62,000 nucleotides of DNA from Phoronis australis (lineage: Eukaryota > Phoronida > Phoronidae), in assembly GCA_002633005.1 (NCBI GenBank), contig NMRA01000110.1, positions 209,850-271,849 of the forward strand, given 5' to 3'. The first letter of the stretch is position 1. Every line of letters begins with the position of its first letter. Shown here in pieces: positions 31,757 to 42,604 of the stretch. Both the position numbers and the translations under genes were made by a program. The notes under the pieces were generated by a model. The model saw only the letters and a program-made list of their open reading frames with translations, was not told the DNA's origin and ran no database searches.

Positions 31757-33220
31757 AGATGATCATGTGGCAAAGTATGGATATTTCTTAATAATCTGCA
31801 CATACTGGCTCTTTTTGAATGTTATGCACTTTTTCAGGTAACATACTGCTTTTTCATGGAAAATGTCACATGACTGTGAACACCCCCTGGTGAACACAAG
31901 AATTGACCCAAAGATCCTGAGATTTTGTCAAGTGGTTCCAGAGATATGACTGCATGCAATCTATACTATTCATAGGCTAAATTTTGACCTAATTATGCAT
32001 GCAAATCAGGGTTAACGAGGTCAAATAATTCCTCTATTTTAGGATCAAAAATGCACCTCTAAATTGTCATGTGCACCTAAAATGGCTATTGTAGATAAAC
32101 TTGCACACTCTTACGCTTAGCGCCTGGACTATAAATGCCGAGAATAATTCGCTTACAAGGAAAACACGCATTTTTAAAGCATACAGTTATTTTTCACCGC
32201 TGCTTCTTCAGTCTTGTTCAAAGTGACTTGCACCGGGATCAAAGCGAACGCAGCAGTGCATGTGGAGAATTTCTCGATTACACTGGTCACAGTTCTGGTT
32301 CCCTAAGCCCCAAACAACTTTTGCAATGGCTATTCAACACGCCCTTTGTATTGATGTAGATCTAAGCTAATGAAGTGGGATGTAATAACCAGCACTACTT
32401 TCTTAACAAATTGTGATTGTTATTACACTGGAATTGGTTTTCTCTGCCATTTGCAATGTGGAGAGTAGTTTTAACTTGGTACATTTTAAATTTTACAAAA
32501 AGACTAAAAAGTTAACTTGCATCGATATTGAAAAAGGACCACTTCGATCCCAACGGAGCGTAGATTTTAAATATGTTTCATGCAAACCCCCCTCCCGACC
32601 NAATGGTACTGGTCATGTAATTGCAAAATTCAAATTTCAGTGCTGTGGAAAATTACTAGTCTTTTACATTTCGCCTGTGTGGAAAAACACCGACCACACA
32701 CAGCCGACTACGATTAGCAGACGACGTACTTGCTGGAAGTAAAACAATGCTAATTTTTACCCTCTGACACAGCGCCACCTATACTGAAAAGTAACCGTGT
32801 AGACGCATGATGAACGACACACGGAATTCCGTGTATGGGCATCAATGCGCATGCTTGGTCGGAAGTTTACCGATCACATCGCCACCACTTGCACACGCCT
32901 TCTATACACTGTACTTGTTTGGGCTTAAGATACTGGATAGGTGTTTCCTTGATTTTGTTTACTTCAATCACTGCCCGTTTTAATAAATTACAACTAATTA
33001 CGTCCGAGGTGGTCGCCAAATTGCGAAACAGTAAACTGAAAGGGGTTTCCCAGATTTCAACCAGTGGGAACGCTGACTGAGTGTTATGACGTCGGCTTCA
33101 TTACTTTAACCAATGAGAAGCCATGTTAAACAACATTCACAGTGCTACCAAAGACGCCCTACGGTCTCTGGTGATACTTTTCCGTGAGAGAGTGTACTAC
33201 GAGGTGTCGCTAGTAAATAA

Positions 33221-33228
33221 TGACGTCA
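33221..33228. promoter_or_regulatory. Full CRE palindrome TGACGTCA (copy A)
   Basis: A perfect 8-bp TGACGTCA (CREB/ATF site) lies here and at 36980-36987 in copy B. No adjacent gene start is evident, so function is unproven. Confidence 0.35.
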
Positions 33229-33486
33229 CGGGTTATACGTAAGATCACACATTTCGTTCATTGAAAATATACGGAGTTAGCGGTCCTTGTACTATAGTCT
33301 GTGGTCTCAACAAGAGCCGTTTTCTGAGTTTCCTGAAGTTAAAATTTGCCTTGTGTTTGGAAGTTTTTCCTTATATTTTGCCACTTTCTTGAGATTATTC
33401 TTATCTTACCTATCAGACTGGCTATCTGGCTTACTTTTTCCTTGGCTGTTAGGATATTTTAATATAGCCGTCTGCCATAACACATC

Positions 33487-33840
33487 TGTTGTTCAGTAAC
33501 TTTTCCAGACGTGAGGGGTGCTGAACGTGGGATAACATCTGGCTCTTTTGTTAACTTCCCAGCTCAGTCTTTTGTCCCGTATGATAACAAGCAGGCCAAT
33601 TATCTCCCAGGCTTCAAAGGAAACATGGTGGTTGGCACGCTATTACCGAAAGTGTATGAACACAGTCAAACCCAGTGCTTCCGTTTGGACAGAATAGATT
33701 GTCTTCACTTCTGTTGTAGTTGGGCAATTTTGGTGATTCAAAAACGAAACATGATCACCATTTGACCAGGAATTCAGAAATTCTGTTGGTTTGAGCTCAA
33801 ATATGCTATAACTTAACTTTCATTTTTAATAGCACAGCCC
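33487..33840 (+). mobile_element. Solo arm of the foldback element family (copy A)
   Basis: GTTCAGTAACTTTTCCAGAC, TCTTTTGTCCCGTATGATAA and CAGGCCAATTATCTCCCAGG, followed by the GAATAGATTGTC block, match the left arm of the foldback element at 13733-14292. The opposite arm is missing. The equivalent in copy B is 37245-37600. Confidence 0.7.
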
Positions 33841-33960
33841 AGTCAGCCGATCTGATCGGAGATTAGAGCAGTTATCGAACAAAAGAGCGCAGCCCCCCCA
33901 ACCATAAATGACAGAATGGAGTTAATCAGTCGTGTAAGATATTGGCTACGGGAGTAAACT

Positions 33961-34030
33961 TCCCAACTTGTTGTTTTGCTGTAGAATTGAACAAGTTGGG
34001 AGCAAAGGGATGTCGCCGTCATGACGGCGA
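33961..34030. repeat. Hairpin plus 18-nt perfect palindrome (copy A)
   Basis: A stem TCCCAACTTGTT/AACAAGTTGGGA (33961-33972 with 33990-34001) is followed at 34013-34030 by the perfect palindrome TCGCCGTCATGACGGCGA. Copy B keeps both (palindrome at 37762-37779). Confidence 0.85.
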
Positions 34031-35113
34031 AATTGGAATTAATAATAAATCGAAATGTGCTTAGGCATGTCGATATCGAAATCGTTTGCTCCTGCATCGA
34101 GTTCGATTATAATTCGATTAATCGTCGCACCCTTATCAAAAGGCATTAGTTAATTTGAACAAGTCGATCGTTGCATGCGCCCCAGAATATGTTTAGCTAA
34201 AAAGCGTTGCAAGCGAAGTTCCATGGCCTACCGACTGGAGTATGAATTGAGTCAATTTCAAACCAAAGAAGCAATATTCAAGCTCTGATGGCATAATGTC
34301 ATGACCCACCACCAGTTTCCGAACACTTTCTTGCTATTTTCAGAAAACCTCTTATTTTTGAATACTTGTCTTTGACTAAAGCGCAATGCTAAGCGGGTCG
34401 GGCGGTAATGGTACATTTGACATTGATTGCACTTGGTCAATGAGCAATGATGAAAAAGTGACGCCTTGACAATTAACCCACAACGAATTTGATGAATATC
34501 AAACTCTGGTACTGATTTCACACAGAATCAAATAGGTTTGGTGTCGTTTTAACTCCATATTCTGAAGATTTTGGCGAAAATTAATCCAGTTGTTCATTGG
34601 AAACTTCTTTACCTGTCGAGAAATTCAAACATTTATTGAATGAATCATTGCAGAATCATAATGGTGAGTCCGTGCACGCATCGGAGCCGGAGGCTGGCCG
34701 TAGGCAATACAACAAAGGACAAATAACTCTCTGGAGACGGTGTGAAAGAGCGGCGAAATATCTGGCTGAGTTGACGACACTTTTTTTAGGAACCTCTTCC
34801 TGAGTTTGACCGTTCTGCCGTCTTGATTAATGTCAACGTTAAAGGCTATGACGTACAAAATTTGGTTGAGAGAACCAGTCATGCGGCAAACTACAGTGAC
34901 CTCCACACAATTACTAACAGGAGTCAACGCCATGCAGGAGAAAACATGACTTCAAACAACGTAAAACCAAATGGTCGCAAAATACTTGTATTTATGCTTA
35001 TAATACACAGAACTACACTTCAAAATGTAAAAGTTCTGCAAATGCTCCACGCCATATAAATTCATTATTCCCCCAACCGGTGCTTTAATTGTAATAGAGT
35101 CCCAAGTGAACTC

Positions 35114-35357
35114 TCAGTCCTCTGGTGAGGGGGCGCAACACAAAAGGCGTCGCCACCAGGATAGTCTTTTCTCGTTCTTTGTTCGTGACGGAGACTTATT
35201 CTTACGATTTTTCTTTTGTTTCAGATACCCGTGATCGTCATCAGTATATTCTTTTCTCACGCTAACGCTATTGACAGGGGAGAGGTGGCCCATGCTGTAA
35301 CCTCTGTCACCAGTAAGGTCATCGACACCTCCCTCGTTGCCATAAGAAGCATCGACA
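35114..35357 (-). CDS. Partial copy of the unrecognised minus-strand gene (C-terminal 80 residues)
   Basis: This is the duplicate of the C-terminal end of the frame at 38850-39659. It runs from the gap edge to the TGA stop at the same relative place. One amino acid differs visibly (the residue before SWWRRLLCC is L here, P in copy B). The remainder, if present, lies in the N gap. Whether it is a second gene, a haplotype or a pseudogene cannot be told. Confidence 0.4.
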
Positions 35358-35908
35358 NNNNNNNNNNNNNNNNNNNNNNNNNNNNNNNNNNNNNNNNNNN
35401 NNNNNNNNNNNNNNNNNNNNNNNNNNNNNNNNNNNNNNNNNNNNNNNNNNNNNNNNNNNNNNNNNNNNNNNNNNNNNNNNNNNNNNNNNNNNNNNNNNNN
35501 NNNNNNNNNNNNNNNNNNNNNNNNNNNNNNNNNNNNNNNNNNNNNNNNNNNNNNNNNNNNNNNNNNNNNNNNNNNNNNNNNNNNNNNNNNNNNNNNNNNN
35601 NNNNNNNNNNNNNNNNNNNNNNNNNNNNNNNNNNNNNNNNNNNNNNNNNNNNNNNNNNNNNNNNNNNNNNNNNNNNNNNNNNNNNNNNNNNNNNNNNNNN
35701 NNNNNNNNNNNNNNNNNNNNNNNNNNNNNNNNNNNNNNNNNNNNNNNNNNNNNNNNNNNNNNNNNNNNNNNNNNNNNNNNNNNNNNNNNNNNNNNNNNNN
35801 NNNNNNNNNNNNNNNNNNNNNNNNNNNNNNNNNNNNNNNNNNNNNNNNNNNNNNNNNNNNNNNNNNNNNNNNNNNNNNNNNNNNNNNNNNNNNNNNNNNN
35901 NNNNNNNN
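35358..35908. other. Assembly gap (551 N)
   Basis: An unbroken run of 551 N at the right end of duplicated block A. Frames spanning it are not real. 35909-36103 to its right has no counterpart that I could find in copy B. Confidence 0.99.
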
Positions 35909-36802
35909 GCAGTTGTGATTGTCCCCCCTTTATAGAATGTCCTAGCTGCATGTGTTTGAATGCCAGCATATGGGCGCGTTATTCGGTGGAATACTGGGAA
36001 GTTTCATTCAAATAAACGCAAGACTGACAATTTCTTCAGGGGAACAATGGTTACTTTCACAGTGAGTTTTGTATGTCTCTTGTCAGCGTTTGAGAGCAAC
36101 TCAAAATGATCATGTGGCAAAGTACGGATATTTCTTAATAATCTGCACATACTGGCTCTTTTTGAATGTTATGCACTTTTTCAGGTAACATACTGCTTTT
36201 TCATGGAAAATGTCACATGACTGTGAACACCCCCTGGTGAACACAAGAATTGACCCAAAGAACCTGAGATTTTGTCAAGTGGTTCCAGAGATATGACTGC
36301 ATGCAATTTATACTATTTATAGGCTAAATTTTGACCTAATTATGCATGCAAATCAGGGTTAACGAGGTCAATTAATTCCTCTATATTAGGATCAAAAACG
36401 CACCTCTAAATTGTCATGTGCACCTAAAATGGCTATTGTAGATAAACTTGCACACTCTTACGCTTAGCGCCTGGACTATAAATGCCGAGAATAGTTCGCT
36501 TACAAGGAAAACACGCATTTTTAAAGCATACAGTTATTTTTCACCGCTGCTTCTTCAGTCTTGTTCAAAGTGACTTGCACCGGGATCAAAGCGAACGCAG
36601 CAGTGCATGTGGAGAATTTCTCGATTACACTGGTCACAGCTCTGGTTCCCTAAGCCCCAAACAACTTTTGCAATGGCTATTCAACACGCCCTTTGTATTG
36701 ATGTAGTTCTGCGCTAATGTGGAATGTAATAACTAGCACTAATTTCTTAACAAATTGTGATTGTTACTACACTGGAATTGGTTTTCTCTGGCATTTGCAA
36801 TG

Positions 36803-36870
36803 TTTTTTTTTGCGGATAATACTTCAGGAATCAAGGAAAATGCTTGATTTTTAGAGAAAAAAACAGAAAA
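36803..36870 (+). mobile_element. 68-bp patch derived from the GGCGGAT element
   Basis: GGATAATACTTCAGGAATCA and the following AAATGCTTGATTTTTAGAG match 42332-42375 of element copy 2, and match copy 1 less closely. The patch sits exactly where copy A has an extra roughly 660 bp, so it fills a deletion junction. No element ends are present. Confidence 0.82.
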
Positions 36871-37244
36871 GCCATGTTAAACAACATATCACAGTGCTAC
36901 CAAAGACGCTCTACGGTCTCTGGTGCTACTTTTCGTAGCCCCGTGAGAGAGTGTACTACGAGGTGTCGCTAGTAGATAATGACGTCACGGCTTATGCGTA
37001 AGATCACACATTTCGTTCGTTGAAAATATACGGAGTTAGCGGTCCATGTACTATAGTCTGTGGTCTCAACAAGAGCCGTTTTCTGAGTTTACTGAAGTTA
37101 AAATTTGCCCTGTGTTTGGAAGTTTTTCCTTACATTTTGCCACTTTCTTGAGATTATTCTGATCTTACCATCTTACCTATCAGACTAGCTATCTGGCTTA
37201 CTTTTTCCTTGGCGGTTAGGATATTAAGCCGTCTGCCATAACAC

Positions 37245-37600
37245 ATCTGTCGTTCAGTAACTTTTCCAGACGTGAGGGGTGCTGAACGTGGGATAACATC
37301 TGGCTCTTTTGTTAACTGCCCAGCTCAGTCTTTTGTCCCGTATGATAACAAGCAGGCCAATTATCTCCCAGGCTTCAAAGGAAACGTATGGTGGTTGCAC
37401 GCTATTACCGAACGTGTATGAACACAGTCAAACCCAGTGCCCCGTTTGGACAGAATAGATTGTCTTCACTTCTGTTGTAGTTGGGCAATTTTGGTGATTC
37501 AAAAACGAAACATGATCACCATTTGACAAGGAATTCAGAAATTCTGTTGGTTTAAGCTCAAATATGCTATAACTTAACTTTATTTTTTAATACCACAGCC
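37245..37600 (+). mobile_element. Solo arm of the foldback element family (copy B)
   Basis: Duplicate of 33487-33840, with small indels. It was probably present before the block duplicated. Confidence 0.68.
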
Positions 37601-38849
37601 CAGTCAGCCGACTTCTGATCGGAGATTAGAGCAATTATCGAACAAAAGAGCGCAGGTCCCCCCAACCATAAATGCCAGAATGGAGTTAATCAGTCGTGTA
37701 AGATAAACTTCCCAACTTGTTGTTTTGCTATAGAATTGAACAAGTTGGGAGCAAAGGGATGTCGCCGTCATGACGGCGAAATTGGAATTACATAATAAAT
37801 CGAAATGCGCTTAGGCATGTCGATATCGAAATCGTTTGCTCCTGCATCGAGTTCGATTATAATTCGATTAATCGTCGCACCCTTATCAAAAGGCATTAGT
37901 TAATTTGAACAAGTCGATCGTTGCATGCGCCCCAGAATATGTTTAGCTAAAAGCGTTGAAAGCGAAGTTCCATGGCCTACCGACTGGAGTATGAATTGAG
38001 TCAATTTCAAACCAAAGAAGCAATATTCAAGCTCTGATGGCATAATGTCATGACCCACCACCAGTTTCCGAACACTTTCTTGCTATTTTCAGAAAATCTT
38101 TTATTGTTGAATACTTGTCTTTGACTAAAGCGCAATGCTAAGCGGGTCGGGCGGTGATGGTACATTTGACATTGATTGCACTTGGATGAAAAAGTGACGC
38201 CTTGACAATTAACCCACAACGAATTTGATGAATATCAAACTCTGGTACTGATTTCACACAGAATCAAATAGGTTTGGTGTCGTTTTAACTCCATATTCTG
38301 AAGATTTTGGCGAAAATTAGTCCAGTTCTTCATTGGAAACTTCTTTACCTGTCGAGAAATTCAAACATTTATTGAATGAATCATTGCAGAATCATAATGG
38401 TGAGTCCGTGCACGCATCGGAGCCGGAGGCTGGCCGTAGGCAATACAACAAAGGACAAATAACTCTCTGGAGACGGTGTGAGAGAGCGGCGAAATATCTG
38501 GCTGAGTTGACGACACTTTTTTTAGGAACCTCTTCCTGAGTTTGACCGTTCTGCCGTCTTAATTTATGTCAACGTTAAAGGCTATGACGTACAAAATTTG
38601 GTTGAGAGAACCAGTCATGCGGCAAACTACAGTGACCTCCACACAATTACTAACAGGAGTCAACGCCATGCAGGAGAAAACATGACTTCAAACAACGTAA
38701 AACCAAATGGTCGCAAAATACTTGTATTTATGCTTATAATACACAGAACTACACTTCAAAATGTAAAAGTTCTGCAAATGCTCCACGCCATATAAATTCA
38801 TTATTCCCCCAACCGGTGCTTTAATTGTAGTAGAGGCCCAAGTGAACTT

Positions 38850-39659
38850 TCAGTCCTCTGGTGAGGGGGCGCAACACAAAAGGCGTCGCCACCAGGATGG
38901 TCTTTTCTCGTTCTTTGTTCGTGACGGAGACTTATTCTTACGATTTTTCTTTTGTTTCAGATACCCGTGATCGTCATCAGTATATTCTTTTCTCACGCTA
39001 ACGCTATTGACAGGGGAGAGGTGGCCCATGCTGTAACCTCTGTCACCAGTAAGGTCATCGACACCTCCCTCGTTGCCATAAGAAGCATCGACATTGTCTC
39101 CATTGATAACGTCAGTTGCAAGTCCGTAGTTGTCATCTGTGCCATGATATTCCCACACTTTATTCGTAAAAGAACTTCCAGATTCAGTTTCAATATTTGT
39201 ATCGTGCCCTGTGTCACCATTTCCAAAAAGAGTATCATGTCTTGGGACACCAGGCGCAGTATCCTGCAGAGGATCACCATTTCCATACGCAGTATCATGT
39301 TCAGGGACAACATTAATTCCATACGGAGTATTTTCCTTGGGATCACCTTGTTCATGTGGAATGCCGTTGTCATGATCACCCTTGCCATACGGAGTATATT
39401 GGTGGGTCTCACCGTTTTTATATGAAATGTCGTTGTCGGGATCACCCTTTCTATACTGAGTATCACTGTGAAGTCCGCTTTTTATGTACGGAGTATCATG
39501 CCATGGACCAATATTTCCTTTAGAAGTGTTAAGCTCTGGGTCACCATTATCACATGCTGCCTCTTGTATAGAATCACGCTTGTCCTGTGAAGCGTCAGAC
39601 ACATGGGCCCGGTCTCCAATCTTTTTACTCGAAATGGAACTCGAAATTAGGTTTGGCAT
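38850..39659 (-). CDS. Unrecognised protein with 11-residue DTxYGxGDP repeats (269 residues)
   Basis: I do not recognise a family. The minus-strand frame starts at an ATG at 39657-39659 and ends in TGA. Residues 1-50 are polar. Residues about 53-140 hold about ten degenerate 11-residue repeats around HDTPYGNGDP (variants HSDTQYRKGDP, HQYTPYGKGDH, EHDTAYGNGDP). An acidic, glycine-rich middle follows, then a strongly basic tail (KQKKNRKNKSPSRTKNEKR) and WWRRLLCCAPSPED, where the CC pair could be acylated. A variant signal ATTAAA lies about 25 bases after the stop (38820-38825, minus strand). An in-frame TAG sits one codon before the ATG, so it cannot be fused in frame to the upstream frame. It may be a single-exon gene, or an exon reached through an acceptor that I cannot see. 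Copy A holds its last 80 residues. Confidence 0.45.
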   Translation of the reverse strand: MPNLISSSISSKKIGDRAHVSDASQDKRDSIQEAACDNGDPELNTSKGNIGPWHDTPYIKSGLHSDTQYRKGDPDNDISYKNGETHQYTPYGKGDHDNGIPHEQGDPKENTPYGINVVPEHDTAYGNGDPLQDTAPGVPRHDTLFGNGDTGHDTNIETESGSSFTNKVWEYHGTDDNYGLATDVINGDNVDASYGNEGGVDDLTGDRGYSMGHLSPVNSVSVRKEYTDDDHGYLKQKKNRKNKSPSRTKNEKRPSWWRRLLCCAPSPED

Positions 39660-39734
39660 TTTCTACTCTACTTTTGGACGAAATCAAGATAAGTGTCTAT
39701 TATTCTATGCTCGAGTACTCAAAAACTTACGTAG

Positions 39735-40295
39735 ATAATTTATTGCCTTTAGTTCACAGTTNGTCGCGTCAGAAATGCATTCCAGTCCTTGAACTGCAAG
39801 TATACCTTCTGTTCTCTCGTTACATTTTGCCTGCAGTTGCATGATGCCAACCTCGTTGGCAATTTCACTATTTTCATTGAAGTTGTTCTTCTGATGCAAT
39901 GCGCTTTTGCTACCTACTGTAGCAGTAGGAAGAATAAAACATGTGTTGGAATTTGTTTCTGAATTGATGGTCGCAGCTTCTGTATTTTCCTGATGCCCGC
40001 CTGGTGTTTCTGTGACGTCGTCCAGAATGTTTTCAATATATTCATAGTGAACCGTTTCTGTCTGTCCCTTTTCATCTACTTTAGTCAAAACGATACTTGA
40101 ATCTTCATATTCCTCGCTCAAGTCATCATCTTCAATATCTCCCAGCATGACGGAAATTATTTCTGTTGTAATGTCTAAGAGATTCTTTGTGATTGATAGT
40201 ATATGTCGCTTGATAATATTCACAAACGTTGATATATACGCCATTAGAAAGACCATCAAGTCTGCTAATACCCTGATGGGTACTGCCATATTCAA
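39735..40295 (-). CDS. Unrecognised minus-strand exon with N-terminal hydrophobic segment
   Basis: This frame starts MNMAVPIRVLADLMVFLMAY with a likely membrane segment at residues about 9-28. It continues with an acidic stretch (DIEDDDLSEEYEDSSIV) and a polar region. It ends at a strong donor, with the exon boundary at 39735 and GTAAGT next on the minus strand, in phase 1. One ambiguous base lies at 39772, but the frame is consistent only if it counts as exactly one base. The next downstream frame (38850-39659) lies 75 bases further on, but every acceptor upstream of its ATG joins to a stop. The two are therefore either separate genes or parts of one gene with an unseen or damaged junction. 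No family was recognised. Confidence 0.4.
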
Positions 40296-41515
40296 ATATG
40301 AATAATGTCGTCATCAATACGTTGACGTCACACACGCAATACACATTAATGAACTCGATAGTGTGGAGCCATTTTTTGCGACAATGGCGAAATTTTATAC
40401 TAGTAGACGTAATGTTCAAAGAATCCACACTTTTCGTTTTAGGCGCTGTGTTTGGAAAATAAAGTGACTGCGCTTTTGACTGCATGCAAACAGCAACATA
40501 TATAAGATAATGTTAAATTATGCATTCCGTTTCATGGCGATACAAAACCTTATACATTATTAGGAAATACACTCGTATTGCCGTCCTAAGGCAATGATTG
40601 TGCCAGCCTAAGTTGAATTCTGTTCTTTATCGTTGTGGCAACTTTTAGGTAAATAATCTGTCGTGAAATGCAACATTCCACCCGTTTAGAACACAGAATT
40701 GAATAGTTTCATGAATCGAGAGAATATACTAAAATTTCTTTAAAAAAAACAGTACTGCACTTCTTGTTACTGGCAACTCACAGTCGTGAAATAAATCAAG
40801 TACCATTCAACATTCCGGCCAACCCGCGATCGAGAACGCCCGAAATTTGGCGCGAGTAGCGAAGCCAGACAAGGTGTGTAAGTTTGATGAATTTTCGTTG
40901 TTTTTACTTTCAACGTGAAAACAGAGACACGAGTTCAAGGCGTAACACATTGAAGAAGGACAGGTAGAGGCTTGGCTATTGTCTGTTCCAATTATTGGAG
41001 AAAAGTTAAGTTAACCGATGCCATTGCATGAGCGGAAGGTGATTTATACGTCATTTTGGTAAACTGCAGTCATTCCTGGCATTCTTGGTATAGATCAATA
41101 AATTTGTCATGAATTTATGAAGAAGTGACGTCTGAAATTATAACGCAACGCTTGTTTTTCGTATTCTTGTCAGGATCTCTGAATTTCCAACTGTTTTCTG
41201 TTGAAAGAAGCGATCGAGAACGCAATGATAAGCAATCGGGAACGCATCGTGGTGTGTAGAACAATTATTAGCTTTTTGTTTAGAAAACGTGAAGAAGGTT
41301 ACCAAATAAGATTGGTACATGTTGCCTCATTACTGTGTTACTGCCGTATCAAAACTAAACAATATAGCGTATTACCATTAAAGCGCCTTGAGCACTGCAT
41401 GTACATCAAGTATACTATTTTAGTTATAAATATTTTCATAAATGATTTTATTAACATTTTAGGAAACAAGTTCGCTGAAATTATTGTGAGGCGAGCTTCA
41501 ACGAACATGTTATTC
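40296..41515. other. Stretch without recognisable gene
   Basis: No convincing frame, repeat or inverted structure was seen. It could contain the promoter of the minus-strand exon ending at 40295, but no clear TATA box or initiator is evident. Confidence 0.4.
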
Positions 41516-42515
41516 CATAGGCGGATTCAGGGGGGGCCCAGGGGGTTCCGGCCCCCCTCCCTTGGCTGCCGGAAAAAAATAAAACAGCAAGAGCGTAGGG
41601 AAATGTTGAGTTAATTAATTGACCCCGGTAATTAACATTATACGGCAGATTTTAATGTGTGCAGTTTTAGTGTGTTTGGGGGGGGGGAAGCTCAGATCCA
41701 ATTTCAAGTGTCAAATTCGGAACACGGCTCAATAGTAACAAAACTATTGCTAAGTATAGGCTCTCCCGCGATATCCCAAGCGACCGGCAGTGGCGATGCG
41801 CACTACGACTCCGTTTCCGTCGTCTTCTTCACTGTGCAATGAAGAAAATTACTTAATTTTTTTTAAAGAAAATGGAATCTGAGTGACGATGAAAAACAGA
41901 AGCTGCTGGTAAGATGTGAATTTTAATCGAAGCCTCAGTGAATCACTCAGAAACTCATAATTATCTCTTTGTCAAACCTTAACTTCCAAAGCAATCACGT
42001 CATTAGTGCCAACGCAAAAAACGGATTTGGTCTTTTGGGCAATTGAAGACAATTTTAAATACAACAAATTTGTTACGAACTGATTGCACAAAGTATAAAA
42101 CGTGTAATAAGCATTACAAAAAGAAGTAGGTTTCGCGCGCAAACGCTGTGGACCATTAACAAGTAGGTCTCTTATCATCAAATTTTGAGTGAAGTCGTGG
42201 TGGTGTTGTGGTAAAGTACACTGTCTCGCTCTTACCGCCAGGTCGTGACTTCGAGTCTGTGATAATTATAGTTTTTCATGTTTGACACGTTCGTCGTGTT
42301 TTTTTTTCTTTTTCTTTTTCTTTGCCTTTTTGGATAATACTTCAGGAATCAAGGAAAATGCTTGATTTTTAGAGGAAAAAACAGAAAAATATTCCTGGGC
42401 GGGAGAGGGGCGAACCCCCCTCCCTACCTCCCCCCATGCGCATCTAATCGTGCTTTGCACAAATATTTTCAGACAACATGTTGCCCCCCCTTGTGATATC
42501 CTTGATCCGCCACTG
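41516..42515 (+). mobile_element. 1000-bp non-autonomous element with GGCGGAT ends, copy 2
   Basis: Same family and orientation as 29480-30442. The left end is CATAGGCGGATTCAGGGGGG, and the right end reads GATCCGCCACTG. The flanks differ from those of copy 1 and show no target duplication. The tRNA-like boxes are at about 42198-42260. Confidence 0.8.
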
Positions 42516-42604
42516 CCCCATATCCGATGTTCCCCGGGTTACCCGTCAAAAATCTGCGATCACGCCTGCGGAAATTGATTATATCATTCCGTTTTGATAA
42601 ACAA

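Larger units (their letters stand above)
31757..35357. repeat. Duplicated block, copy A (truncated by the assembly gap)
   Basis: This block matches 36104-39093 almost base for base in the same orientation. The offset is 4347 in the left part and 3736 in the right part because of an internal deletion/replacement in copy B. Differences are scattered single substitutions and short indels. It is either a recent tandem duplication or two haplotypes placed in series by the assembler. Short frames shared by both copies (32135-32359 and 34597-34803) are listed as rejected. Confidence 0.96.
36104..39093. repeat. Duplicated block, copy B
   Basis: Counterpart of 31757-35357. It lacks about 660 bp of copy A (32460-33118), which is replaced by a patch of about 68 bp. 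It continues beyond 39093 into unique sequence where copy A runs into the gap. Confidence 0.96.

Noticed and set aside
32135-32359. A 74-residue frame shared with 36482-36706 as a conserved small gene (and likewise 34597-34803 with 38333-38539).
   Set aside because: Both members of each pair lie in the duplicated block, which is near identical throughout, so conservation of the frame says nothing. There is no splice or homology support.
35216-35969. Open frames of 216 and 239 codons on both strands.
   Set aside because: They consist mostly of the 551-N gap.
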